This document shows, piece by piece, positions 1 through 8,507 of a stretch of 64,000 nt of DNA. Each line of letters starts with the position of its first letter. The first letter of the stretch is position 1. The DNA comes from JAILEN01 sp036723975 (GTDB lineage: Bacteria; Bacillota; Clostridia; Lachnospirales; Lachnospiraceae), in assembly GCA_036723975.1 (NCBI GenBank), contig DAIMGJ010000010.1:17432-81431 (forward strand), in the 5' to 3' direction. Below the pieces are notes generated by a model that was given only the letters and a program-made list of their open reading frames with translations, had not been told where the DNA came from and did not search any database. Both the position numbers and the translations under genes were made by a program.

Positions 1-1
1 T

Positions 2-550
2 TCTTGTACAACAAACTGCTTAGCTCCTATGGCTAAGGCATTAAATGATCTTGCTGGAATCAAGTCTGGTATCATGAGCACAATTCATGCTTACACAGGT
101 GATCAGATGATCCTTGATGGACCACAGCGTAAGGGTGACCTTCGTCGTTCTCGCGCAGGCGCTGTTAACATCGTTCCTAACTCTACAGGTGCTGCAAAGG
201 CAATCGGTCTTGTAATTCCTGAATTGAACGGTAAGTTAATCGGTTCTGCTCAGCGTGTACCGACCCCTACAGGTTCTACCACAATCCTTGTAGCAACTGT
301 TGAAAAGTCAGTTACTAAGGAAGAAATCAATGCAGCTATGAAGGCAGCATCTACAGAGTCATTTGGTTATAACGAAGATGAAATCGTATCTTCTGATATC
401 GTTGGATCTACCTATGGTTCTATCTTCGATGCTACTCAGACTATGGTTGGTGAAGATAACCTTGTACAGGTTGTTGCTTGGTATGATAACGAGAACAGCT
501 ACACATCTCAGATGGTTCGTACAATCAAATACTTCTCTGAGCTTGCATAA
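2..550 (+). CDS. gap: Glyceraldehyde-3-phosphate dehydrogenase, C-terminal part (truncated by window edge)
   Basis: Glycolytic enzyme that oxidises and phosphorylates glyceraldehyde-3-phosphate with NAD to give 1,3-bisphosphoglycerate. The reading frame is already open at base 2 and begins with the active-site segment SCTTNCLAP, so the catalytic cysteine is about the second codon and the NAD-binding half lies outside the window. About 182 residues remain, including the conserved catalytic-domain stretches RRSRAGAVNIVPNSTGAAKA and VAWYDNENSYTSQM. The first ATG, at 29, is internal and not the start. A hairpin terminator follows, then pgk and tpiA, so the three lower-glycolysis genes are adjacent. 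Identification is secure; only the N-terminus is missing. Confidence 0.97.
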   Translation, partial: SCTTNCLAPMAKALNDLAGIKSGIMSTIHAYTGDQMILDGPQRKGDLRRSRAGAVNIVPNSTGAAKAIGLVIPELNGKLIGSAQRVPTPTGSTTILVATVEKSVTKEEINAAMKAASTESFGYNEDEIVSSDIVGSTYGSIFDATQTMVGEDNLVQVVAWYDNENSYTSQMVRTIKYFSELA

Positions 551-566
551 TTTATTTTAACTTCAT

Positions 567-600
567 AGGTCCAGTCGACTGTGGCTGGACCTTATTTTTT
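567..600 (+). terminator. Intrinsic terminator between gap and pgk
   Basis: The 8-bp arms AGGTCCAG (567-574) and CTGGACCT (585-592) enclose a short loop and are followed by a T-rich run. It separates gap from pgk, so read-through or a separate promoter is needed for pgk. Confidence 0.85.
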
Positions 601-628
601 TAAATAACATATAAAGGAGGATATAATT

Positions 629-1840
629 ATGGGACTTAATAAAAAGACAGTTGATGATATCAACGTCAATGGTAAGCGCGTTCTTTGCCGTTGTGATTTT
701 AACGTTCCACTCATTGATGGAAAGATTACAGATGAAAACCGTTTGGTTGCTGCACTTCCTACCATCAAGAAGTTGATTGCCGATGGGGGAAAGGTAATTC
801 TTTGCTCTCACCTTGGCAAGGTGAAAACAGAAGAGGATAAGCAGACAAAGACACTTGCTCCGGTTGCTAAGAGATTATCCGAGCTTTTGGGACAGGAAGT
901 AAAGTTTGCTGCTGATCCTGAAGTTGTTGGCCCAAATGCCAGAGCTGCTGTTGAAGCTATGAATAACGGAGATGTTATTTTGCTTGAGAATACACGTTTC
1001 CGTGCGGAAGAAACAAAGAACGGAGAAGCATTCTCAAAGGATCTTGCTTCTATCTGTGACGTCTTTGTAAATGATGCATTCGGTACTGCTCACCGTGCAC
1101 ATTGCTCCAACGTGGGTGTTGCAGGTCTTGTAGATACTGCAGTTGTTGGATATTTAATGCAGAAAGAAATTGATTTCTTAGGAAATGCGGTAGAAAATCC
1201 GGTTCGCCCGTTTGTAGCTATTTTAGGTGGTGCAAAGGTTGCTGATAAGCTTAATGTTATCAATAACCTTTTAGAGAAGTGCGATACCTTAATTATCGGT
1301 GGTGGTATGGCATATACCTTCCTTAAGGCTCAGGGATATGAAATCGGTCTTTCTCTTTGCGATGATACCAAGATTGATTATTGTAAAGAAATGATGGCAA
1401 AGGCTGAAAAACTTGGCAAGAAGTTACTTCTTCCTGTTGATGCTGTTACCATTAAAGATTTCCCGAATCCGATTGACGGACCGGTAGAAGTAGAAGTTTA
1501 TGATTATGATAAACTTCCTGCTGACCGTGAGGGATGTGATATCGGACCTAAGACTCAGGCAATCTATGCTGAGGCTGTAGCTTCTGCAAAAACGGTTGTT
1601 TGGAACGGTCCTATGGGTGTGTTTGAAAACCCGACACTTGCAAAAGGTACACTTGCAGTAGCAACCGCACTTGCAAAGACTGATGCAACAACAATTATCG
1701 GTGGTGGTGACTCCGCAGCTGCTGTTAACCAGATGGGTCTTGGCGATAAGATGAGCCACATTTCAACCGGTGGTGGCGCTTCTCTCGAATTCTTAGAGGG
1801 TAAGGCACTTCCTGGCGTAGAGGCTGCTAACGATAAGTAA
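629..1840 (+). CDS. pgk: Phosphoglycerate kinase
   Basis: Transfers the acyl phosphate of 1,3-bisphosphoglycerate to ADP, the first ATP-yielding step of glycolysis, in the cytoplasm. The 403-residue product has the family's usual length. Visible signatures are the N-terminal substrate-binding segment RCDFNVPL, the hinge-region GPMGVFE and the nucleotide-site stretch GGGDSAAAV near the C-terminus. AAAGGAGG at 613-620 precedes the ATG with normal spacing. It lies between gap and tpiA, the common glycolytic cluster of Firmicutes. Nothing unusual is seen. Confidence 0.98.
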   Translation: MGLNKKTVDDINVNGKRVLCRCDFNVPLIDGKITDENRLVAALPTIKKLIADGGKVILCSHLGKVKTEEDKQTKTLAPVAKRLSELLGQEVKFAADPEVVGPNARAAVEAMNNGDVILLENTRFRAEETKNGEAFSKDLASICDVFVNDAFGTAHRAHCSNVGVAGLVDTAVVGYLMQKEIDFLGNAVENPVRPFVAILGGAKVADKLNVINNLLEKCDTLIIGGGMAYTFLKAQGYEIGLSLCDDTKIDYCKEMMAKAEKLGKKLLLPVDAVTIKDFPNPIDGPVEVEVYDYDKLPADREGCDIGPKTQAIYAEAVASAKTVVWNGPMGVFENPTLAKGTLAVATALAKTDATTIIGGGDSAAAVNQMGLGDKMSHISTGGGASLEFLEGKALPGVEAANDK

Positions 1841-1851
1841 ATGAAATATCT

Positions 1852-1877
1852 AAATTCCTGACGCGAGGAAGGAATTT
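1852..1877 (+). other. Small intergenic hairpin between pgk and tpiA
   Basis: AAATTCC (1852-1858) and GGAATTT (1871-1877) form a 7-bp stem, with an alternative inner pairing TTCCT/AGGAA. No T-run follows, so it does not look like a terminator. An mRNA-processing or stability element within the pgk-tpiA transcript is an inference. Confidence 0.4.
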
Positions 1878-1898
1878 GAATTATTAAGGAGATATATA

Positions 1899-2645
1899 AT
1901 GTCTAGAAGAAGAATTATCGCAGGTAACTGGAAGATGAACAAGACACCTTCCGAAGCTGTTGCTCTTTGCGAAGAATTAAAAGATTTAGTTAAAAATGAT
2001 GATGTGGATGTAGTTTACTGCGTACCTGCAATCGATATTGTTCCGGTTGTGAATGCCGTAAAGGGTTCTAATGTTCATGTTGGTGCAGAGAACTTCTATA
2101 TTGTTGATTCCGGCGCATTTACCGGTGAAATTTCTGCTCCTATGCTTAAGGATGCAGGTGTTGAGTATATCATTATCGGACACTCTGAAAGAAGAGACAT
2201 CTTCGGAGAAGATGATGTATTAATTAACGCCAAGGTTAAGAAAGCATTTGCTTCAGGCCTTACACCGATCCTTTGCTGTGGTGAGTCCCTTGCACTTCGT
2301 AAGGCTGACACCTACAGAGAATGGATTAAGCGGCAGATTACTTGGGACCTTGATGGTGTTACAGCAGATCAGGTTAAGAACCTTGTTATCGCTTATGAGC
2401 CAATTTGGGCTATCGGTACCGGCGAAACCGCTACAGCAGATCAGGCACAGGAAGTATGTAAGTTAATTCGTGACTTGATTGCAGAATTATATGATGCTTC
2501 AACAGCAGAAGCAGTTCGTATCCAGTACGGCGGATCTATGAATGCAGGAAATGCTGCAGAACTTCTTTCTAAGCCGGACATTGACGGTGGATTAATCGGA
2601 GGAGCTTCTTTGAAGACTGATTTCGGTAAAATCGTAAATGCATAA
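1899..2645 (+). CDS. tpiA: Triosephosphate isomerase
   Basis: Interconverts dihydroxyacetone phosphate and glyceraldehyde-3-phosphate in glycolysis and gluconeogenesis. The 248-residue product is a full TIM barrel. GNWKMN at the N-terminus carries the substrate-binding lysine, GHSERR carries the electrophilic histidine, AYEPIWAIGTG carries the catalytic glutamate, and IQYGGSM forms part of the phosphate site. AAGGAG precedes the ATG. It lies 58 bp after pgk with only a small hairpin between, and a strong terminator follows, so it probably ends the glycolytic transcript. Confidence 0.98.
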   Translation: MSRRRIIAGNWKMNKTPSEAVALCEELKDLVKNDDVDVVYCVPAIDIVPVVNAVKGSNVHVGAENFYIVDSGAFTGEISAPMLKDAGVEYIIIGHSERRDIFGEDDVLINAKVKKAFASGLTPILCCGESLALRKADTYREWIKRQITWDLDGVTADQVKNLVIAYEPIWAIGTGETATADQAQEVCKLIRDLIAELYDASTAEAVRIQYGGSMNAGNAAELLSKPDIDGGLIGGASLKTDFGKIVNA

Positions 2646-2671
2646 TTATTGATAAATCGTAGAATTAGCTT

Positions 2672-2705
2672 AAAAACCATCACCTTTTCGGTGGTGGTTT
2701 TTTTA
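2672..2705 (+). terminator. Intrinsic terminator after tpiA
   Basis: AAACCATCACC and GGTGGTGGTTT pair with one T-G wobble around a TTTTC loop, and a T-run follows. This is a typical Rho-independent terminator closing the pgk-tpiA unit. Confidence 0.92.
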
Positions 2706-2734
2706 TTGTATGTAGAGGGAAAATATGCTAAAAT
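2706..2734 (+). promoter_or_regulatory. Candidate SigA promoter for the degV-type gene
   Basis: TTGTAT and TAAAAT are separated by 17 bp, and the -10 box is extended (ATGCTAAAAT). It lies just after the tpiA terminator and about 40 bp before the downstream ATG. Confidence 0.55.
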
Positions 2735-2776
2735 GACAACCGTGTGTGAGTTCAAAAATATTTATGAGGAAAATAT

Positions 2777-3652
2777 ATGAGTAAAGTTGCAATTTTAACT
2801 GATACCAATAGTGGGATTACTCCTGCAGAACAGGAACGTTTAGGAATCTATGTTATTCCGATGCCATTCTATATTAACGATGAATTGCATTATGAATATG
2901 TGGATTTAACCCAGGATCACTTCTATGAAATGTTGGAAAATGATTGTACCATTACCACGTCCATGCCGTCTGTCGGTGACGTTATGGACAAATGGGATGA
3001 GTTGTTGGAAGAGTATGACGAAGTGGTTTATATTCCAATGTCCAGCGGCCTTTCGTCTTCTTGCCAGACAGCCATGATGGTTGCGGAAGATGACTATGAA
3101 GGTAAAGTCTTTGTTGTAGATAACCAGCGTATTTCCGTTACAATGCGTCTTTCTGCGTTGGAAGCCAAAAAGCTTGCAGACGAAGGAAAAAGCGGAGCTG
3201 AAATTAAGGCATATTTAGAAGAGCATAAAATGGAGTCTACCATCTACATTACCGTAGATACATTACAGTATTTAAAGAAGGGTGGAAGACTTACTCCGGC
3301 GGTTGCAGCCATCGGAACTCTTTTGCATATTAAGCCGGTTCTTCAGATTCAGGGCGAGAAGCTGGATTCTTTTGCTAAAGCTCGTACCATGAAGCAGGCA
3401 AAGACAATGATGATGGATGCTATAGAAAAAGACTTAAACGAGCGCTTTCATGATCCAAAAGGCAAGGAATACGTTATTTCCATTGCTCATTCTCATAATT
3501 TAAAAGAGGCGGAAATCTTTAAAGCAGAGGCGGAAGAACGTTTCCCGAATCATAAGATTATGATAAATCCTTTGGCACTTTCCATCAGCTGCCATATCGG
3601 ACCGGGATCTTTGGCGATTACCGCTACGAAATCTATTATTGAAAATATCTAA
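2777..3652 (+). CDS. DegV family fatty-acid-binding protein (FakB-like)
   Basis: DegV proteins bind a single fatty acid. In Firmicutes the FakB members present it to the kinase FakA for phosphorylation and use in phospholipid synthesis. The 291-residue product starts with the family's KVAILTDTNSGI, has the ligand-pocket segment TTSMPSVGDV, and the conserved YLKKGGRL followed by a hydrophobic helix. No FakA-like gene lies nearby, so FakB function is inferred from family membership, and genomes usually carry several DegV paralogues. GAGGA precedes the ATG, and the gene has its own promoter-like sequence. It may run into purA, which starts 45 bp downstream with no terminator between. Confidence 0.9.
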   Translation: MSKVAILTDTNSGITPAEQERLGIYVIPMPFYINDELHYEYVDLTQDHFYEMLENDCTITTSMPSVGDVMDKWDELLEEYDEVVYIPMSSGLSSSCQTAMMVAEDDYEGKVFVVDNQRISVTMRLSALEAKKLADEGKSGAEIKAYLEEHKMESTIYITVDTLQYLKKGGRLTPAVAAIGTLLHIKPVLQIQGEKLDSFAKARTMKQAKTMMMDAIEKDLNERFHDPKGKEYVISIAHSHNLKEAEIFKAEAEERFPNHKIMINPLALSISCHIGPGSLAITATKSIIENI

Positions 3653-3697
3653 TATTTGAAATATATCTTGCAAAAATGCCAAGGAGGAAATTGAAAA

Positions 3698-4990
3698 ATG
3701 ATTAAGGCTGTTGTTGGTGCAAACTGGGGTGATGAAGGAAAAGGAAAAATCACCGATATGTTGGCAGAGAAAGCGGATTATATTGTTCGTTTTCAGGGTG
3801 GTGCAAATGCAGGTCACACGATTGTAAACAATTATGGTAAATTTGCACTTCATACATTGCCTTCCGGTGTGTTTTATTCGCACACCACAAGCGTAATCGG
3901 AAATGGTGTAGCGTTAAATATTCCGATTTTATTTAATGAGATTAAATCCATTACCGATAAGGGGGTTCCGACTCCGAAGATTGTGGTTTCCGATCGCTGT
4001 CAGATTGTAATGCCGTATCACATTTTATTTGATCAGTGTGAAGAGGAACGCTTGGGTAAAGCATCATTTGGTTCTACCAAATCAGGTATTGCTCCGTTTT
4101 ATTCTGATAAGTATGCAAAGATTGGTTTCCAGGTTTCCGAATTGTTTGATGATGATTTGTTAAAAGAAAAGATTCCGAGAGTATGCGCACAGAAGAATGT
4201 TATTTTAGAGCATTTATATCATAAGCCGGCCATTGATGAGGCAGAGTTATTAAATACTTTACATGAGTATAGAGATATGGTTGCTCCATATGTTTGTGAT
4301 GTGTCCGTTCTTTTGAACAATGCATTAAAAGAAGGTAAAACCATTTTGTTAGAGGGACAGCTTGGTACTTTAAAGGATCCGGATCACGGAATCTATCCGA
4401 TGGTTACTTCTTCCTCTACTTTGGCAGCGTATGGTGCCATTGGTGCCGGTGTACCGCCTTATGAAATTAAGCAGATTATTACTGTATGTAAGGCATATTC
4501 TTCTGCAGTTGGTGCAGGTGCGTTTGTTTCCGAAATCTTCGGTGATGAAGCAGACGAGCTTCGCAGACGCGGTGGAGATGGCGGTGAGTATGGTGCTACA
4601 ACAGGTCGTCCACGTAGAATGGGATGGTTTGACTGCGTGGCTTCTAAGTATGGTTGCCGTTTGCAGGGTACAACAGATGTGGCATTTACCGTTTTGGATG
4701 TTTTAGGATATTTGGATGAAATTCCGGTATGTGTGGGATATGAAATTGACGGAGAAGTTACTACAGATTTCCCTGTTACTCATAAATTAGAAAAGGCAAA
4801 GCCGGTTCTTAAGAACCTTCCGGGTTGGAAGTGTGATATTCGTGGAATTAAGAACTACGAAGACTTGCCTGAAAATTGCAGAAATTACATTGAGTTTATT
4901 GAAGATCAAATCGGATATCCGATTACCATGGTTTCCAACGGACCTTCAAGAAGCGATATTATTTACAGAAAATCCAAATTCTCAAAATAG
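3698..4990 (+). CDS. purA: Adenylosuccinate synthetase
   Basis: Joins IMP and aspartate using GTP to form adenylosuccinate, the committed step to AMP. The 430-residue product has the P-loop-like GANWGDEGKGKITD at its N-terminus, including the catalytic Asp-13 and Lys-type residues. GGANAGHT carries the catalytic histidine, and TTGRPRRMGWFD lies in the C-terminal half. AAGGAGG precedes the ATG. The partner purB is about 11 kb away at 16217, so the AMP branch is split into two loci in this window. A strong symmetrical hairpin follows. Confidence 0.98.
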   Translation: MIKAVVGANWGDEGKGKITDMLAEKADYIVRFQGGANAGHTIVNNYGKFALHTLPSGVFYSHTTSVIGNGVALNIPILFNEIKSITDKGVPTPKIVVSDRCQIVMPYHILFDQCEEERLGKASFGSTKSGIAPFYSDKYAKIGFQVSELFDDDLLKEKIPRVCAQKNVILEHLYHKPAIDEAELLNTLHEYRDMVAPYVCDVSVLLNNALKEGKTILLEGQLGTLKDPDHGIYPMVTSSSTLAAYGAIGAGVPPYEIKQIITVCKAYSSAVGAGAFVSEIFGDEADELRRRGGDGGEYGATTGRPRRMGWFDCVASKYGCRLQGTTDVAFTVLDVLGYLDEIPVCVGYEIDGEVTTDFPVTHKLEKAKPVLKNLPGWKCDIRGIKNYEDLPENCRNYIEFIEDQIGYPITMVSNGPSRSDIIYRKSKFSK

Positions 4991-4992
4991 TT

Positions 4993-5024
4993 TTAAAAAT
5001 CGCCTCATTGAGGCGATTTTTAAA
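4993..5024 (+). terminator. Terminator after purA
   Basis: TAAAAATCGCCTCA (4994-5007) pairs perfectly with TGAGGCGATTTTTA (5009-5022). The A/T ends of the arms supply the T-run, so it could work in both directions. Confidence 0.88.
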
Positions 5025-5047
5025 TGTAGATACAGGAGGAAATACGC

Positions 5048-6064
5048 ATGATTGAAGTAAGGAATGTTACAAAGAAATACGGCAAACATGTTGCCTTAGA
5101 TAATTTAAATCTTACCATTGAACATGGAAAAATATACGGCCTGTTGGGAGAAAACGGTGCCGGTAAATCCACTACTATGAATATTATTACTGGTTATCTT
5201 GCACCATCTATGGGTGAGGTGATAGTGGATGACTACGATATTTTAAAGGAAGCAAATAAAGCAAAAGCGAAAATCGGCTATTTACCGGAGATTCCGCCTC
5301 TTTATCAGGATATGACAGTAAAGGAGTATTTAGTATTTGCTGCTCAGTTAAAACGCATTCCGAGAAGAGACAGAAAAGAAGCGGTGGAAACAGCGATGCA
5401 TAATGCAGGAATCGCTGATGTTTGCAATCGCTTGATAAATAACTTGTCAAAAGGATATAAACAGCGCGTGGGCATTGCTCAGGCTATCTTAGGTTCACCT
5501 GAGATTGTGATTCTGGATGAGCCTACCGTTGGATTGGATCCGGTTCAGATTAATGAAATTCGTGAATTGATTCGTGAAATCGGAAAGGAACATACAGTGA
5601 TTCTAAGTTCCCATATTCTTTCTGAGATACAGGAAGTATGTGACCATGTATTTATGATTTCAAAAGGAAAGCTGGTTTTGGATGAGGATATGGATAAAAT
5701 CGATTCCTTGGAAAAACTTTTCCTTGAAATCTCTCAAAACAAGGAAGTACAGGCAGAATCCGGAATTGAATCAGAAGAAACATCAGAAGAAACCTCAGAA
5801 GATTCTTCGGAAAAAACGGAGACTCCTGAAACAAAGAAATTAACAAGAGCAGAGAAGAAAGAAGAAAAACTTCGTCTGAAAGATGAAAAAAAGCAGGAGA
5901 AACTGCGTTTGAAAGAAGAAAAGAAAGACGCAAAGATTCGTGCAAAAGAAGAAAAAAAATCTAGCAAGAGTATTTCTAAAGAAGAAAAAGAAAAGATAAA
6001 AAGGCAGGAGCGTATCGAAAAAAGAAAAGCTCGTGCTAAAAAGAAAAATAAGGAGGATAAATAA
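5048..6064 (+). CDS. ABC transporter ATP-binding protein (GldA/CcmA type) with a long charged C-terminal tail
   Basis: ATPase subunit of an ABC-2 type membrane system, working with the permease encoded 2 bp downstream. Residues 1-230 form a standard nucleotide-binding domain: GENGAGKST is Walker A, LSKGYKQRVGIAQA is the signature, IVILDEPTVGLDP is Walker B, and SSH is the switch histidine. The remainder, about residues 235-338, is unusual. An acidic Ser/Glu/Thr stretch is followed by a Lys/Glu-rich stretch with repeated KLRLK-type units, predicted as a long charged helix or disordered tail. No frameshift is visible. AGGAGG precedes the ATG. The transported substrate is unknown. Confidence 0.93.
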   Translation: MIEVRNVTKKYGKHVALDNLNLTIEHGKIYGLLGENGAGKSTTMNIITGYLAPSMGEVIVDDYDILKEANKAKAKIGYLPEIPPLYQDMTVKEYLVFAAQLKRIPRRDRKEAVETAMHNAGIADVCNRLINNLSKGYKQRVGIAQAILGSPEIVILDEPTVGLDPVQINEIRELIREIGKEHTVILSSHILSEIQEVCDHVFMISKGKLVLDEDMDKIDSLEKLFLEISQNKEVQAESGIESEETSEETSEDSSEKTETPETKKLTRAEKKEEKLRLKDEKKQEKLRLKEEKKDAKIRAKEEKKSSKSISKEEKEKIKRQERIEKRKARAKKKNKEDK

Positions 6065-6066
6065 TC

Positions 6067-8214
6067 ATGCTTGCAATTTTTAAAAGAGACTTTAGATCCT
6101 TATTTCAAAATGTAATCGGTTTTTTATTTGTGGGATTAATGCTGTCCGTTTTCGGATTGTATTTTACCGTTTATAACTTGAGAGGTGCATCCTCATCAAT
6201 TACGACCACGCTTTTGGGAGTGATTCATGTCAGCTTGTTTTCTATTCCGCTTTTAACCATGCGTTCTTTGTCGGAAGAAAGAAAAAACAAAACAGACCAG
6301 TTGCTTTTAACTGCACCGGTTTCCGTGTTTAAAATCGTGTTTGGAAAGTTTATGGCGCTTGCTGCTGTATTTAGCATTGTAGTTGGCGTTATTTGCCTTA
6401 CACCGTTGCTTTTATCTTTGTTTGGAACCGTAAACTTTGTTGAAAACTATATCGCAATTTTGGGATTCTGGTTGTTTGGTTTGCTTTGCATTTCCATAGG
6501 AATGTTGGTGTCATCTTTTTTTGAAAGCCAGATTTTATCAGCTGTCGTAAGTTTAATATTTATCTTTTTGGGATATATAATGAATGGCCTTATCACAACG
6601 TTAAACGCCACCGGTATAGCTCAAAAAATCTTAAAATGCTATGACTTTGTTACTCCGCTTTCAAATTTCATGAACGGTAATTTCCAATTAGCGGATTTGA
6701 TTTACGATTTAAGTATTATTGCGTTAATGATTTTCTTAACTTGCCAAGGTATTTTGAAGAGACGTTGGAGTGTAAGTTCAAAAAATAGGGGAATGACGAT
6801 TCTTTCCACTTCCGGAGTAGCAATCGGAATAGTTCTTTGCATAGTTATCAATATTCTTTCGTCCTATATACCTAAGAAGTATTCTACGATTGACTTTACT
6901 TCACAGAAGTTATATACCCTGACAAGCGAGTCAAAAGAGTACTTAAAATCTTTGAAAGATGAGATTCAGATTTATGTTGCCGGAAAAGAATCTGCATTGG
7001 ATGATGTGGAGAATAAGACTCTTTCCAATTTTGCAGATACTTCCAAACATATCAGCGTAGAGTATGTCGATATTGATTCGGATATGAAGTTCTTCCAGAA
7101 ATATACGGATGATACGGTATCGGTCGGAGATGTCGCGGTGGTACACAATAAAGTGTCCAAGATGATTCGGTATTCTGAGTTGTATCAGTATTCTGTTGAT
7201 TATGCGACCTATTATCAGTCTGTGTCCGGATATGATGGAGAGGGTCAGCTGATAAGTGCGATTCAATATGTGACCCAGGATAATTTTACAACGATTTATC
7301 AGCTGGAAGGCCATGATGAAATAACCCTTGGTACAGAGTTTACCGATGTTATTAAAAAGGCAAATTGGGAATTGGAAAGCTTGAATCTTTTAAGTGTAAA
7401 AGCCGTTCCTGAAGACTGCGCTGTTCTGATTATTAATGCGCCTCAGTCAGATTTTTCGGAAGATGATTGTGAAAAAGTATTAAGCTTTATTAAAAATGGC
7501 GGCGATGTCATTATGACATTTGACGTTTTATGCAAGGATGAACTAAAGAATTACAAGAGTTTGCTTGATGATTATGAAGTATCGTTAAAAGACGGTATGG
7601 TCTTTGATAATGACATGGATTTTTACTATCAGTATCCCAATGTACTGTTGCCGAATGTAGAATCTTCGGATGCTGCTCCAAGCGTATACGGAAATCTTCA
7701 AGTTATTGTTCCGTATTCTTATGCATTTAATATGCCGATTTTTAACGAGTCCTATAAAACGCTTTTGTCATCTTCTTATAAGGCATCATTGGATGAAGAT
7801 GTGAATGCGGAAAATCTGGAGTCTAAGATGCAGGATGCATTAGAGGAGTCGGAAGAAAAAGCAGAGGAAGAGGAAGAAGACAGCATTGGATATTTTTATA
7901 CTTTGGCTGTGCAAATGGAATTGGATAATGATTCACATGTGATTTTATATGGTAGTCCCTATATGTTTGTGAATCAGTTTAATGAATTGGTTTCCGGACG
8001 AAATGCAACGCTTCTTTTGGATAACTTAAAGTACATGATTGGAGAAACAGAGGAAGACCAGACGGTAGTTATTCCTGTAAAATCATTGGAACAGGAGTAT
8101 TTAACGGTACCGCAGAGTGCATTATTGTTGTTTGGTTTACTTTTCGGAATCGTTATCCCCGTCGTTCTGATTATTATCGGAATCATTTACTGGGTAATCC
8201 GTAGGAGAAGATAG
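6067..8214 (+). CDS. ABC-2 permease fused to a GldG-like domain
   Basis: Membrane partner of the upstream ATPase. Roughly residues 1-240 form a multi-helix ABC-2 permease domain (starting LAIFKRDFRSLFQN). A further membrane helix near 245-268 leads into a large extracytoplasmic region resembling the GldG/IFT52-like domain, and a last helix sits at about 687-710 followed by RRRR. In gliding Bacteroidetes GldF and GldG are separate; here they form one 715-residue chain. Relatives in Firmicutes are often followed, as I recall, by a DUF4340 gene, which is not present here. The function in a non-gliding Firmicute is unknown; export or envelope-related work is inferred. Its 3' end overlaps a convergent small gene by 78 bp. 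Confidence 0.85.
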   Translation: MLAIFKRDFRSLFQNVIGFLFVGLMLSVFGLYFTVYNLRGASSSITTTLLGVIHVSLFSIPLLTMRSLSEERKNKTDQLLLTAPVSVFKIVFGKFMALAAVFSIVVGVICLTPLLLSLFGTVNFVENYIAILGFWLFGLLCISIGMLVSSFFESQILSAVVSLIFIFLGYIMNGLITTLNATGIAQKILKCYDFVTPLSNFMNGNFQLADLIYDLSIIALMIFLTCQGILKRRWSVSSKNRGMTILSTSGVAIGIVLCIVINILSSYIPKKYSTIDFTSQKLYTLTSESKEYLKSLKDEIQIYVAGKESALDDVENKTLSNFADTSKHISVEYVDIDSDMKFFQKYTDDTVSVGDVAVVHNKVSKMIRYSELYQYSVDYATYYQSVSGYDGEGQLISAIQYVTQDNFTTIYQLEGHDEITLGTEFTDVIKKANWELESLNLLSVKAVPEDCAVLIINAPQSDFSEDDCEKVLSFIKNGGDVIMTFDVLCKDELKNYKSLLDDYEVSLKDGMVFDNDMDFYYQYPNVLLPNVESSDAAPSVYGNLQVIVPYSYAFNMPIFNESYKTLLSSSYKASLDEDVNAENLESKMQDALEESEEKAEEEEEDSIGYFYTLAVQMELDNDSHVILYGSPYMFVNQFNELVSGRNATLLLDNLKYMIGETEEDQTVVIPVKSLEQEYLTVPQSALLLFGLLFGIVIPVVLIIIGIIYWVIRRRR

Positions 8215-8394
8215 TCGGGTAAAAATCCCAATGATCCAGATGGTTATGGGAATAATGAAGGTGGCTCCAAGGGCTGCTCCCAATAAACGGAAGGTTCTTG
8301 GGTCATCAATGATAGCAAATACAAAAGTTACAACGTATAAAGAAACAAGTGCAATGACACCTGTGATGGCCAGAATGGGTTTTAAGTTTTTCAT
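8137..8394 (-). CDS. Small two-helix membrane protein (hypothetical)
   Basis: An 85-residue protein I do not recognise. Residues about 7-28 and 36-60 are strongly hydrophobic, consistent with two membrane helices joined by DDPRTFR. The tail is short, hydrophilic and rich in Asn and Asp. On its strand AGAAAGGATTTATT precedes the ATG, a plausible ribosome site. The composition (two clean helices, polar tail) is not what a random antisense frame would give. Its last 78 bp overlap the 3' end of the GldG-like gene on the other strand, and the polar tail is the part encoded in the overlap. I judge it real with moderate confidence. Confidence 0.65.
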   Translation of the reverse strand: MKNLKPILAITGVIALVSLYVVTFVFAIIDDPRTFRLLGAALGATFIIPITIWIIGIFTRLSSPTDYPVNDSDNNQNDGDNDSEK

Positions 8395-8438
8395 AATAAA
8401 TCCTTTCTAAAAAAGTGTTGTTTTATTGTGTTTTTACA

Positions 8439-8467
8439 TTGAATCTTACTATGTATTTTGCTATACT
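8439..8467 (+). promoter_or_regulatory. Candidate SigA promoter for the SEC-C gene
   Basis: TTGAAT and TATACT are spaced by 17 bp, about 40 bp before the ATG at 8508, in the gap between divergent genes. Confidence 0.65.
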
Positions 8468-8507
8468 TTACAATGATTTTCAAATAATTTTTTTAGAGGT
8501 TTGATAT

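Noticed and set aside
3500..3883. Minus-strand frame across the degV-purA junction
   Set aside because: It spans two good plus-strand genes and has no promoter or ribosome site.
5652..5967. Minus-strand frames rich in Phe, Leu and Ser under the ABC ATPase tail
   Set aside because: They are the complement of Lys/Glu-rich codons and carry no start signals.
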